Positions 1 through 6,638 of a DNA stretch of 14,186 nt are shown here, piece by piece (the stretch's first letter is position 1; each line of letters starts with the position of its first letter). The DNA comes from Hyphomonadaceae bacterium UBA2389 (GTDB lineage Bacteria > Pseudomonadota > Alphaproteobacteria > Caulobacterales > Aquidulcibacteraceae), in contig DDSN01000061.1 in NCBI GenBank assembly GCA_002343395.1, forward strand, positions 40,905 to 55,090. Direction: 5' to 3'. Under the pieces are notes generated by a model, which worked only from the letters and a program-made list of their open reading frames with translations, did no database searches and was not told the DNA's origin. The translations under genes were made by a program, and so were the position numbers.

Positions 1-1132
1 GAGCGGTTCCGAGCGTCACGGTGTCCGCGCCGCCGCCGCCGATCAGCCGATCCGCGCCAGCGCCGCCAATGATCGTGTCGTCGCCGGTTCCGCCATCGAT
101 CGTGTCGTTACCGCCATTTCCGTCGATCAGGTCGTCGCCGCCGCCGCCGTTGAGAGTGTCGTCGCCTTGGACAACGCCTGGGTCGTCATAACTGAAGGGA
201 TTTTCACCCACTTCGCGCACAGCGAAGTCGCCATAAATCATGTCATCGCCGCCACCTCCGTTTACAGTGTCAGAACCCGTAAAGCCGGACAGCAGGTTGT
301 CTTGTCCATTGCCGGTGATGGTGTCGTCGAATTCAGATCCTTCTGCGCCTTCCATCGAATAGACAGTCAGCAGACCGCGCCCGATATCCTGTGCGGACCC
401 TTGACTCCCAAGCGTGAATGTCACGCCGGCGGTATCCGTACCCGTGCTGTCAACCCGACCGCGGAAGGAGACAACGTCGACTCCCTGGCCTCCGCGCACG
501 ACAGCGCCATCGCCTTGAGGAATCCAGAAAGTGTCATCGCCCGCGTTGCCGCGAATGTCGTCGGCGCCGCCGTGGCTCCACATCCAATTGGCGAGATGGT
601 TTCCGATGAGCGTGTCAGCGAATTCCGATCCCGCCACGTTCTCGATGTTGACAAGCGTATCAAAACCGCCCGCGAGCGTGTCTTGAGCCACGCCTTGGAT
701 TCGCAGATCGACCCTCACCGACCCGGGCAGAGCGTAGTAGCTCGCCCGATCAGACCCCGTGCCGCCGTCAAGGTAATCATTGCCCAAACCGCCCCGCAGA
801 AAGTCGTCGCCGTCTCCTCCGAACAGCTGATCGTTCCCGGTGATCCCGTTTTGGGTCTCGACAGTGGACTCGCCAAAGAGGTTGTCGTTCCCAGCGCCGC
901 CTGAGATCACGTCGTCGCCAGCACCGCCAAGGCCGAAATCAAACCCATCACCGAGGGTAATCGTGTCATTTCCCTCGCGGCCCGAGACCGTGTCGTCTCC
1001 GGCGTCGCCGTTCAAAGTATCGTTGCCGCCAAGGCCGGATATTATGTCGTTGCCGTCGAGCCCATTGATTTCGTCGTCTCCGGGCGTGCCGGTCAGCACA
1101 TCGTCACCAAGCGTACCGTTAATGATAGGCAT
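1..1132 (-). CDS. RTX-type calcium-binding repeat protein, N-terminal part (runs off left edge)
   Basis: Reading leftward from ATG at 1132, an open frame of 377 codons continues to the window edge with no stop, so the C-terminus is missing. The protein opens directly with repeats (GDDVLTG, GDDEING, GNDIISG, GNDTLNG, GDDTVSG at residues 9-51). More blocks of the GGxGxDxLx nonapeptide type lie at about 69-128, 187-202 and 275-376. Between them are spacer segments (about 129-186 and 203-274) with the familiar 'NIENV.GSE..DTL.GN' pattern of RTX beta-rolls. Such repeats bind Ca2+ outside the cell, and these proteins normally leave by a type I secretion system whose signal is C-terminal, here not visible. 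No N-terminal signal peptide is seen, as expected. AGGAG sits 8 nt before the start. No catalytic domain is visible in this part, so the function (adhesin, S-layer-like, enzyme) is open. Confidence 0.9.
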   Translation of the reverse strand, partial: MPIINGTLGDDVLTGTPGDDEINGLDGNDIISGLGGNDTLNGDAGDDTVSGREGNDTITLGDGFDFGLGGAGDDVISGGAGNDNLFGESTVETQNGITGNDQLFGGDGDDFLRGGLGNDYLDGGTGSDRASYYALPGSVRVDLRIQGVAQDTLAGGFDTLVNIENVAGSEFADTLIGNHLANWMWSHGGADDIRGNAGDDTFWIPQGDGAVVRGGQGVDVVSFRGRVDSTGTDTAGVTFTLGSQGSAQDIGRGLLTVYSMEGAEGSEFDDTITGNGQDNLLSGFTGSDTVNGGGGDDMIYGDFAVREVGENPFSYDDPGVVQGDDTLNGGGGDDLIDGNGGNDTIDGGTGDDTIIGGAGADRLIGGGGADTVTLGTA

Positions 1133-1185
1133 GCGAATTCTCCTAATCGCCCCCAGTTCAAGCTAACACCGCGCGCCGACGATCA

Positions 1186-1201
1186 TGTGACACGCGTCAC
1201 T
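1186..1201. promoter_or_regulatory. CRP/FNR-like inverted repeat upstream of the RTX gene
   Basis: TGTGACACGCGTCACT is TGTGA-N6-TCACt, one base away from the textbook CRP half-site pair TGTGA-N6-TCACA. It lies 54 bp upstream of the RTX start and 20 bp beyond the stop of the GST-like gene, in the only gap between the two. It could be an operator of the RTX gene or a chance hairpin (GTGAC/GTCAC, 4-nt loop). It is not followed by a T-run, so a terminator is unlikely. Inference only. Confidence 0.35.
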
Positions 1202-1221
1202 TCTCAAGCCAGCCGACGCCC

Positions 1222-2256
1222 TCAGGTGGTTTCGTCTGCGTCGGAGGCAAACGCCTCGCTGTCGTCGCCCGCTACAAGCGGCCCTTCACAACCAGCGGCC
1301 GACAACAGGTTGCTGAGAGACGACTCAGAAATCTCAGCACGCTTGCGACAAATCTCGTCCCACGCTTTCGCAGCGTATCGCTGCGGGCGTTGTCCAAACG
1401 CGCCCCCGCCAATCTCAACGCTCATGGTTTGAACGTCACGCGCAACCGCCTCCGCGTTCGCGACCATCCAGGGCAGGTAGGCGCCCGCCACCTCAACCCG
1501 AAGCAGCTCTTCTAGATCGCCGGCGACCGCCGACAGCGGTACGAACGCGCCCTCTACGTCTGGGTTCTCCATGCGATCGATCCAGCGCACCACATTCGGT
1601 GCATGCGCCTTGATCAACGCGCCCGGCGTGGGGTCGGACAAAAGCTCGGTGAGCTGGCCGGCCAAACCGAAATCGGCAAGACAGGGGCGTCCGCCAAAGA
1701 GATAGGCGCGCGCCGCCAGCATCCGGTCCAGCAGGGCGATCAGACGCGAGAACGACTCCTCGATGACGGGCGCTGTCTGGGGCGAAGAACCAACATAGTG
1801 TAGTCGCCCGATCATGCGGGTGCGGATCGCATCTTCAATGCCCGCGGGTTTCTCCGAGCCTTCAAAGATGGCGTCGGCGATGCGCTGCGCCGCGCTCTCC
1901 TGATCGGCCGGATAGGTCCACCGATAGTGGAACATCGCCTTGTTCAGCCATTCATCGGCGTAGTCTTCGAGCAGCGCCGCCACGAACGCCAGAGTTTCGT
2001 CCTCGGGAATAATCGTCGGGTCTGGATAGCGCGCTTCAAGCTGCTCGATAATTGGCGTTGAATCCTGGAACGCATTATCGGCCGCATCCACCAGCACGGG
2101 AATAAGCGGCAGCTTGGCGTAGCGTTGAAACTCTTCCTGCCGGGCGTTGGTGCGCGGCAGCCATTCAAACGGCAGCTTCTTGAAACGAAGGTATGAACGC
2201 ACCTTGATCGAATAAGGTGAAAGCTCCGCGCCGTAGAGGCGGAAGGGGCTCTGCAT
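1222..2256 (-). CDS. Glutathione S-transferase-like protein with long C-terminal extension
   Basis: 344 residues. Residues 1-80 form a thioredoxin-fold GST N-terminal domain: LYGAELSPYSIKVR with a Ser/Tyr-type active-site loop (S13-S16), the cis-proline in LIPVLVD (P53), and D65-S66 in QDSTPI, where the family binds the gamma-glutamyl group of glutathione. The rest is largely helical, with FGGRPCLADFGLAGQL matching the GST C-terminal domain. A further ~100 residues (about 245-344) after the usual GST end include LPWMVANAEAV and an acidic tail; normal GSTs are 200-230 residues. Likely cytoplasmic, acting in detoxification or as a thiol-transfer enzyme; substrate unknown. The ATG at 2256 follows GGGGAG by 6-7 nt, and this Shine-Dalgarno sequence abuts the terminator of the upstream cold-shock gene. 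The RTX gene lies 89 bp downstream on the same strand. Confidence 0.85.
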   Translation of the reverse strand: MQSPFRLYGAELSPYSIKVRSYLRFKKLPFEWLPRTNARQEEFQRYAKLPLIPVLVDAADNAFQDSTPIIEQLEARYPDPTIIPEDETLAFVAALLEDYADEWLNKAMFHYRWTYPADQESAAQRIADAIFEGSEKPAGIEDAIRTRMIGRLHYVGSSPQTAPVIEESFSRLIALLDRMLAARAYLFGGRPCLADFGLAGQLTELLSDPTPGALIKAHAPNVVRWIDRMENPDVEGAFVPLSAVAGDLEELLRVEVAGAYLPWMVANAEAVARDVQTMSVEIGGGAFGQRPQRYAAKAWDEICRKRAEISESSLSNLLSAAGCEGPLVAGDDSEAFASDADETT

Positions 2257-2266
2257 GGAAAACTCC

Positions 2267-2306
2267 CCAAAAACAGAATCGCCGTACGGTCAAACCGTAC
2301 GGCGAT
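2267..2306 (-). terminator. Strong intrinsic terminator of the cold-shock gene
   Basis: A perfect 13-bp inverted repeat, ATCGCCGTACGGT (2278-2290) and its complement (2294-2306), with a 3-nt loop. On the minus strand it is followed by TTCTGTTTTTGGGG. It lies 24 bp after the cspA stop. The T-tract runs straight into the GGGGAG ribosome-binding site of the GST-like gene. The repeat has no T-run on the plus side, so it acts one way only. Confidence 0.9.
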
Positions 2307-2330
2307 GAAAACCGCAAGCGAACCGACGGG

Positions 2331-2540
2331 TCAGACCGGCTTGATGTTGACCGCGGAAGGCTTGTTCTTGCGAGGATCGTTCTCGACATCGAAGCTGATG
2401 GCTTGGCCTTCCCGAAGGCCGTTCAGCCCGGACCGCTCCACAGCGCTGATATGCACGAACACGTCCGCTCCGCCGCCGTCCGGCGCGATAAACCCAAATC
2501 CCTTCGCCATATTGAACCACTTCACGACGCCTGTAGCCAT
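2331..2540 (-). CDS. cspA: Cold-shock domain protein (CspA family)
   Basis: 69 residues, the usual size of a single cold-shock domain. It carries RNP1 (KGFGFI, residues 13-18) and RNP2 (VFVHIS, 27-32), with the VVKWFN opening strand. These proteins bind single-stranded RNA and DNA and melt mRNA structure during cold or stationary stress. The start at 2540 (ATG) is preferred over a GTG nine bases upstream because MATGVVKWFN is the family start and GGAG lies 8 nt before it. The gene seems monocistronic: it has its own terminator and a leader of up to 128 bp back to the M20 amidohydrolase stop. The leader holds a possible -35 element TTGACT (2645-2650, minus strand) but no convincing -10. The exact paralogue name is uncertain; the family is not. 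Confidence 0.95.
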   Translation of the reverse strand: MATGVVKWFNMAKGFGFIAPDGGGADVFVHISAVERSGLNGLREGQAISFDVENDPRKNKPSAVNIKPV

Positions 2541-2668
2541 GTGTCTCACTCCTCGAACGTCAGCGTGGCATACGCCGACTGGATTCGCGGGGAAGCAAGG
2601 CTAGCGCGATCCGTGGGGCGCATTGGCCCCTCGTCTTGCAGAAGAGTCAAGGAAAAGCGCGCGCCCCT

Positions 2669-3991
2669 TCAATTTTGCATGGGCGCGACGCGATCCAGCG
2701 ACACTGCCAGCATGGCGCGCAGCGCCGTCTCCATGGCGGGTTCATGCACAAAGAAGCGGGGGCTGTGGTTGGGGGCCGCCTCCTCCGGGCTCACGCCTGG
2801 AGGGTTCACGCCATAATAGAAGAACACCCCGGGGACCGCCTGTTGAAAATAGGCGAAGTCCTCGGCGACCATCCCGGGGGCGCCGTCGCGCACGTTGGTC
2901 TCGCCGAGGGCGCGCGCCAACGCGGCCCGCGCGCGCGCCGTCTCCGCTGGCGGATTGACGACCGGGATCGCGTTGGAGTCGATCGACACCTCCGCTGACG
3001 CGCCAGCGCTGGCCGCGATCTCGGCCGCTGTACGCCGGATGCGCGCGTAAAGATCCTCGCGCGTATCCGGGTTGAGGTATCTTATCGTGCCCTCCATTTC
3101 CACGCGATCAGGAATAATGTTGTACCGCACGCCGCCATGGATAGACCCGATCGTGACGATAACAGGCGATGTGACCGCATCCATCTGGCGCGATGGTATG
3201 GTCTGCAGAGCATTGATGATTTGCGACGAAACCACGACGGGATCGACTCCGCGGTGCGGCTGAGCGCCGTGCGTCTGACGCCCCGACACCGTTATGCGCA
3301 GTCGATCCGATCCCGCCATGAACGGTCCCGCCACGACCTTCACCGTGCCGGACTCCTCAGGCCAAGCATGTAGTCCGTAGATCACTTCCGGCCGCAAGTC
3401 GCCGAACACGTTCTCGGCCAGCATGCGACGGGCGCCGCCGAGGCCGCCCGGAGGCGCACCCTCTTCCGACGGCTGAAAGACGAAAATGACGGCGCCAGCC
3501 AGTTCCGCTCGGTTCGCAGCCAGGACCGACGCAACAGCCATGAGCACGGCGACATGGGTGTCGTGCCCGCAAGCGTGCATGACGCCCACGGCTTGTCCGT
3601 TGTAAGTCGCGCGCGCGTGCGATGCGAACGGCAGATCGACGTCCTCGGTGACCGGCAACGCGTCCATATCGGCGCGGAGCGCGATCACCGGCCCCGGCCG
3701 ACCGCCGCGCAACACGCCAACCACGCCGGTCTGAGCGACCCCCACGCGCACCTCGTCCAACCGCAGACTGCGCAGATGCTGCGCGACGACGCGGGCGGTG
3801 CGCACTTCTTCATAAGAAAGCTCCGGGTTTTGGTGAAAATCCCGCCGCCACGCCACCATGCGCGGCAAGGCTTGCGTGATGGAGGTCTCAATGCCGTCTG
3901 AAAATGGCTGCTCTTGCGCCCTCGCCTCTTCCGCAGCGCAGCAAAGGAAAAACAAGCACACGACGGCGCGTACGCCTGATCCAAAGTTCAT
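2669..3991 (-). CDS. Secreted M20 family amidohydrolase (M20D, hippurate/N-acyl-amino-acid hydrolase type)
   Basis: 440 residues with an N-terminal signal peptide (hydrophobic VRAVVCLFFLCCAA, probable cleavage after ARA at residue 25), so it is predicted to be periplasmic. The M20D metal and catalytic motifs are present: RADMDALPV (106-114), HACGHDTH (139-146, with C141 and H143), the EE pair in PSEEGAPPGG (E176, E177), GLHAWPE (H208) and a C-terminal NHSPRFF histidine. The central dimerisation domain follows about residue 225. Enzymes of this family hydrolyse the amide bond of N-acylated amino acids or related amides with two bound metal ions. An in-frame ATG further upstream (4174) would add 61 unrelated residues and bury the signal peptide; AGGAG 6 nt before 3991 fixes the start. 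The gene diverges from the Gln-rich membrane protein gene. The exact substrate is unknown. Confidence 0.92.
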   Translation of the reverse strand: MNFGSGVRAVVCLFFLCCAAEEARAQEQPFSDGIETSITQALPRMVAWRRDFHQNPELSYEEVRTARVVAQHLRSLRLDEVRVGVAQTGVVGVLRGGRPGPVIALRADMDALPVTEDVDLPFASHARATYNGQAVGVMHACGHDTHVAVLMAVASVLAANRAELAGAVIFVFQPSEEGAPPGGLGGARRMLAENVFGDLRPEVIYGLHAWPEESGTVKVVAGPFMAGSDRLRITVSGRQTHGAQPHRGVDPVVVSSQIINALQTIPSRQMDAVTSPVIVTIGSIHGGVRYNIIPDRVEMEGTIRYLNPDTREDLYARIRRTAAEIAASAGASAEVSIDSNAIPVVNPPAETARARAALARALGETNVRDGAPGMVAEDFAYFQQAVPGVFFYYGVNPPGVSPEEAAPNHSPRFFVHEPAMETALRAMLAVSLDRVAPMQN

Positions 3992-4116
3992 GCTCGGCTC
4001 CTGTCCAATTGTTAATTCGTTATCGAGCGTTTCGGCCGCGAGGCAAGAGCATTCGGCGAGGCTCGCCTTTGCCGGACCAAATCCCTGGGCTAAGCTTCTT
4101 GATAGGAGATAGTCAG

Positions 4117-4716
4117 ATGAGCGATGAGTCACCGTGGGCCAGACGCTTGGCGGTCCTTCGCCAGGGCATCGCACACGCTTGGAGGCGCACTGTTGTTTTT
4201 GTCTCTGAGCTCACACCTCGCCAAAAACTGATAGGAGGCGGCATTATCGCCGTTGTCGTACTGACTTTGGCGCTGACCAGCGTCGGTGGGCGCAACGTAT
4301 CGGTCAACGGCCAGCGTCTTTCGCGAGAAGAGATAGCTCTACTTGAAGCCAATCTCGGAGCGCACTTGCCAAATGGCGACTACTGGCTCGACCCTAACAC
4401 TATGCAATTGCAAGTCGTCGACAGCATGCAACCATATGCAGCGTCAAACGGCGCCAAGCCGCAAGCGGGGCGCCCAACTTACGATCCCTATTCCGCCCAA
4501 CAACAGATGCAGGCGTTACAGCAGCAACAATATGAGCAGATGCTCGCAGAGCAATACCAGCAACAAATGCTCGCGCAGCAATACCAGCAACAACAGCAAT
4601 ATCAGCAACAACAGAGTTGGGGCGATGTGGGCCAAAATGACCGCGGCCCATTCGGCGACTACATGAGCGATGGCGAATGCTCATTCGTGAACGGCGTTCC
4701 CGTGGGCAATTGCTGA
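4117..4716 (+). CDS. Single-pass membrane protein with Gln/Tyr-rich C-terminal tail, unknown function
   Basis: 199 residues; I do not recognise a named family. One transmembrane helix (about 38-57, LIGGGIIAVVVLTLALTSV) follows a basic cytoplasmic N-terminus (RR, RQ, WRR), so the rest should lie outside the inner membrane. After the helix comes a small conserved-looking segment (NVSVNGQRLSREEIALLEANLG then LPNGDYWLDPNT, about 60-95) resembling a short module that holds 'G.YW.D..' in alphaproteobacterial envelope proteins. Residues 128-167 are almost only Q and Y with scattered M/L/A/E, built on QYQQQ and MLAxQYQQQ repeats. The end holds two cysteines (C188 and the final C199). ATG 4117 has AGGAG 8 nt upstream; longer in-frame starts overlap the M20 gene. 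The outer-membrane protein gene follows 91 bp later on the same strand. Confidence 0.8.
   Translation: MSDESPWARRLAVLRQGIAHAWRRTVVFVSELTPRQKLIGGGIIAVVVLTLALTSVGGRNVSVNGQRLSREEIALLEANLGAHLPNGDYWLDPNTMQLQVVDSMQPYAASNGAKPQAGRPTYDPYSAQQQMQALQQQQYEQMLAEQYQQQMLAQQYQQQQQYQQQQSWGDVGQNDRGPFGDYMSDGECSFVNGVPVGNC
4498..4617 (+). repeat. Imperfect CAA/CAG-rich coding repeat
   Basis: A stretch of roughly 120 bp made of CAA, CAG and TAT/TAC codons that encodes the Gln/Tyr-rich tail. The QYQQQ unit recurs three times and MLAxQYQQQ twice. CAA and CAG are mixed, so the DNA is not a perfect microsatellite, but slippage could still change its length. Confidence 0.8.
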
Positions 4717-4773
4717 CAAGCATCGCGCGAGAAGAGAAATCGGTTTCAACCACTCCCTCTAAGTGCAACCGTG

Positions 4774-4799
4774 CCCGTGGCGCAGAAGGCGCCAACGGG
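4774..4799 (+). promoter_or_regulatory. Leader hairpin covering the ribosome-binding site of the beta-barrel gene
   Basis: CCCGTGGCGC (4774-4783) can pair with GCGCC-A-ACGGG (4789-4799): 10 bp, one bulged A, loop AGAAG. The second arm ends in the G-run that forms the Shine-Dalgarno sequence (GGGGGAAAG, 4797-4805) of the gene starting at 4808. Folded mRNA would hide part of the site. Whether this regulates translation is inference. Confidence 0.4.
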
Positions 4800-4807
4800 G
4801 GAAAGCT

Positions 4808-5557
4808 ATGCGCACCATTCTTTTCGCTCTGGCGACCTTCTTCCTCATGGCGCCCACGGCGTCGTTCGCACAAAGCGCCCATGCCGATCTTCGTTACGCC
4901 AGCACGGAATCTAGCCCTGGCGGCGGCGACTTCGACGCCTCGAGCCTGAGCGGGCAGGTCGCGCTCGGCGAACATTTCCAACTCGACGCCTCCTACACGC
5001 AGGCCGATATCGCCAACGGCATCGATACATTCGGCGTTGGCGCACACGTGTTCCAGCGCAATGACGACTGGCTGTTTGGCGCCTACGCTGGGTTTGACGC
5101 CCTGCGTGATAACGCCGACACCGACGACTGGGTCGTCGCCGGGGAAGTGCAGTTCTACGCGCCCCGCGCAACCATTAGCGGCGTCTTGAGTTACGGCGAG
5201 ACCAGCGACCTTGACTTCCAGGTTTGGGCGCTCGACGGCGAATACAAGCACTTCGTAACCGATAATTGGAGCGTGTCTGGCGGCCTCAGCGTCGGCGGCG
5301 CGGAATCCTTCGGCGACAGCTTTGATGCTTGGGGAGCGAGCGTAGGCAGCGAGTACCAATTCTCGTCGCATCCAGTCAGCGTATTCGCGAGCTATCGCCT
5401 CAGCTCCTACGAAGGAGCCGCGGATCAGGACAACGACACCTTCACGTTGGGGGTCCGTTACAATTGGGGCGGCGAGACTCTGCGCGAACGCAGCCAATCC
5501 GGCGCCGGCCTGGAACGCGTTCCAGGCCCATACGAACGTGTCTTCGGCGGCTACTGA
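4808..5557 (+). CDS. Outer-membrane beta-barrel (porin-like) protein
   Basis: 249 residues. A signal peptide (MRTILFALATFFLMAPTASFA, cut after A21) is followed by a run of alternating hydrophobic/polar strands rich in G, Y, W and F, such as ADLRYAS, GQVALGEHFQLDASYTQ, WLFGAYAGFD, WVVAGEVQFYA, ATISGVLSYGE, WSVSGGLSVGG, HPVSVFASYRLSS and TFTLGVRYNWGG, with acidic Asp-rich loops between. This is the layout of a small outer-membrane barrel of roughly 8-12 strands. A polar tail of about 30 residues follows the last strand. No porin subfamily is recognised. The start at 4808 is chosen because it begins the signal peptide and follows GGGGGAAAG; the in-frame ATG at 4763 would add a basic 15-residue stretch. 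It shares its strand with the Gln-rich membrane protein gene and converges on kdsD with 11 bp between stops. Confidence 0.8.
   Translation: MRTILFALATFFLMAPTASFAQSAHADLRYASTESSPGGGDFDASSLSGQVALGEHFQLDASYTQADIANGIDTFGVGAHVFQRNDDWLFGAYAGFDALRDNADTDDWVVAGEVQFYAPRATISGVLSYGETSDLDFQVWALDGEYKHFVTDNWSVSGGLSVGGAESFGDSFDAWGASVGSEYQFSSHPVSVFASYRLSSYEGAADQDNDTFTLGVRYNWGGETLRERSQSGAGLERVPGPYERVFGGY
5507..5528. repeat. 22-bp perfect palindrome in the 3' end of the beta-barrel gene
   Basis: The half-site GGCCTGGAACG is followed at once by its exact complement. It lies within the last 17 codons of the barrel gene (Gly-Leu-Glu-Arg-Val-Pro-Gly), about 30-50 bp before the stop and the convergent end of kdsD. 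It can form a stable hairpin in either transcript. There is no T-run, so it is not a classical terminator. Confidence 0.7.
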
Positions 5558-5568
5558 GAGCAGGCGCG

Positions 5569-6549
5569 CTAACGCACCCCCGCCGCCAGCAAGTCGTGCA
5601 TATGCACCACGCCAACCGGCTTGCCGTCCTCGACGGCGAACAAGAGCGTGATGCGCTTCTCGTTCATGATCGCAATTGCATCGGCGATCGGTGCGTCGGG
5701 CGTAATCGTCTTTGGGTTCGCGGTCATTAGGGCGCGCACATCTTTCGCGAACATCTCCGGCGACAACCTCCGGCGCAAATCGCCGTCGGTGACGATGCCG
5801 ACGAGCTTGCCCGCCTCGATCACACCCACCGCGCCGATGCCGCCGACGCTCATCGCCTCCAACGCCTGAGGAACAGGCGTCTCCGGCGCAATCAGCGGAT
5901 CACTTTGCCCGACCCGCATGATGTCACGGACGCGCTTCAAGGCCGCGCCCAGTTTGCCGCCTGGATGGATCGCGCCGAAGTGATCGGCGGTAAAGCCGCG
6001 CGCCTTCAGCAGCGCCACCGCCAATGCATCGCCTAACGCCAGGCACATCGTTGTCGACGTCGTCGGCGCCGGCGCTTCCTCACTGGCCTCGCCGCAATCC
6101 GGCAGCACCAGCGCCGCGGTCGACGCGCGCGCAAGCGACGAGTTCGCCTTGAAGGTCATTCCGATGATCGGCACATGGATGCGCCGGCAATGATAGAGGA
6201 GGTCTGATAGTTCGGCGGTTTCGCCCGAGCGTGAAATCGCGAGCACGCAATCCTGTTCAACGATCATGCCGAGATCGCCGTGGCTCGCCTCGGCGGGGTG
6301 CACGAACTGCGCGGGCGTCCCGGTTGAGGCCAAGGTCGCCGCGATCTTGCGGGCGATATGGCCGGACTTGCCCATGCCGGAGACGATCACTCTGCCCTTC
6401 GCGTCCGCCAAAAGCCGGGCGGCTTGGACAAACGGGTCACGAAGACCGTCCCCCAGCGCTTGCGCCAATGCCTCCAGCGCCCGCGCCTCGGCGCGGATAG
6501 CCTCCTGCCCGGCGGTTATCGCGCTCGTGGGATTGATGATGTCGCTCAT
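5569..6549 (-). CDS. kdsD: Arabinose-5-phosphate isomerase (KpsF/GutQ family)
   Basis: 326 residues, the usual length. An N-terminal SIS sugar-phosphate isomerase domain (about 45-180) shows VSGMGKSGHIARK (K61), HPAEASHGDLGM (84-95) and ISRSGETAELSDLL (105-118). Two CBS domains (about 208-326) follow, with IVTDGDLRR and VGVVHMHDLL. The enzyme converts ribulose-5-phosphate to arabinose-5-phosphate, the first dedicated step to Kdo in lipid A-core synthesis, in the cytoplasm. Its product feeds KdsA, encoded 1.2 kb away on the opposite strand. The start codon ATG 6549 begins MSDIINPTSA; the region upstream has only a weak AAGG close to the start. It diverges from the glycosyltransferase gene across an 89-bp gap. 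Confidence 0.95.
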   Translation of the reverse strand: MSDIINPTSAITAGQEAIRAEARALEALAQALGDGLRDPFVQAARLLADAKGRVIVSGMGKSGHIARKIAATLASTGTPAQFVHPAEASHGDLGMIVEQDCVLAISRSGETAELSDLLYHCRRIHVPIIGMTFKANSSLARASTAALVLPDCGEASEEAPAPTTSTTMCLALGDALAVALLKARGFTADHFGAIHPGGKLGAALKRVRDIMRVGQSDPLIAPETPVPQALEAMSVGGIGAVGVIEAGKLVGIVTDGDLRRRLSPEMFAKDVRALMTANPKTITPDAPIADAIAIMNEKRITLLFAVEDGKPVGVVHMHDLLAAGVR

Positions 6550-6560
6550 ACCTTAGCCCA

Positions 6561-6572
6561 TTGGCATGCCAA
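6561..6572. promoter_or_regulatory. 12-bp palindrome in the kdsD/glycosyltransferase divergent gap
   Basis: TTGGCATGCCAA is a perfect palindrome 12-23 bp upstream of the kdsD start and about 67 bp before the glycosyltransferase start. The position suits an operator for either divergent gene, but no known regulator is implied and a 12-bp palindrome may be chance. Confidence 0.3.
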
Positions 6573-6638
6573 CGCTTCTTTGTCATCGGGCGCCCGGCCG
6601 GTTGTGTCCGAGGCGGGCCGCGCCTAGGAACGCACGGC

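Noticed and set aside
167..904. Long plus-strand open frame opposite the RTX gene
   Set aside because: It is antisense to the GGxGxDxLx repeats; its valine- and isoleucine-rich translation is the complement of Asp/Gly codons and has no ribosome site or family resemblance.
2616..2631. GGGGC...GCCCC hairpin after the M20 gene
   Set aside because: The stem is 5 bp with a 6-nt loop and no T-run, so it is not supported as a terminator.
4400..5497. 365-codon minus-strand open frame
   Set aside because: It overlaps two well-supported plus-strand genes (Gln-rich membrane protein and barrel with signal peptide) and shows only composition-driven Arg/Ala/Val sequence.
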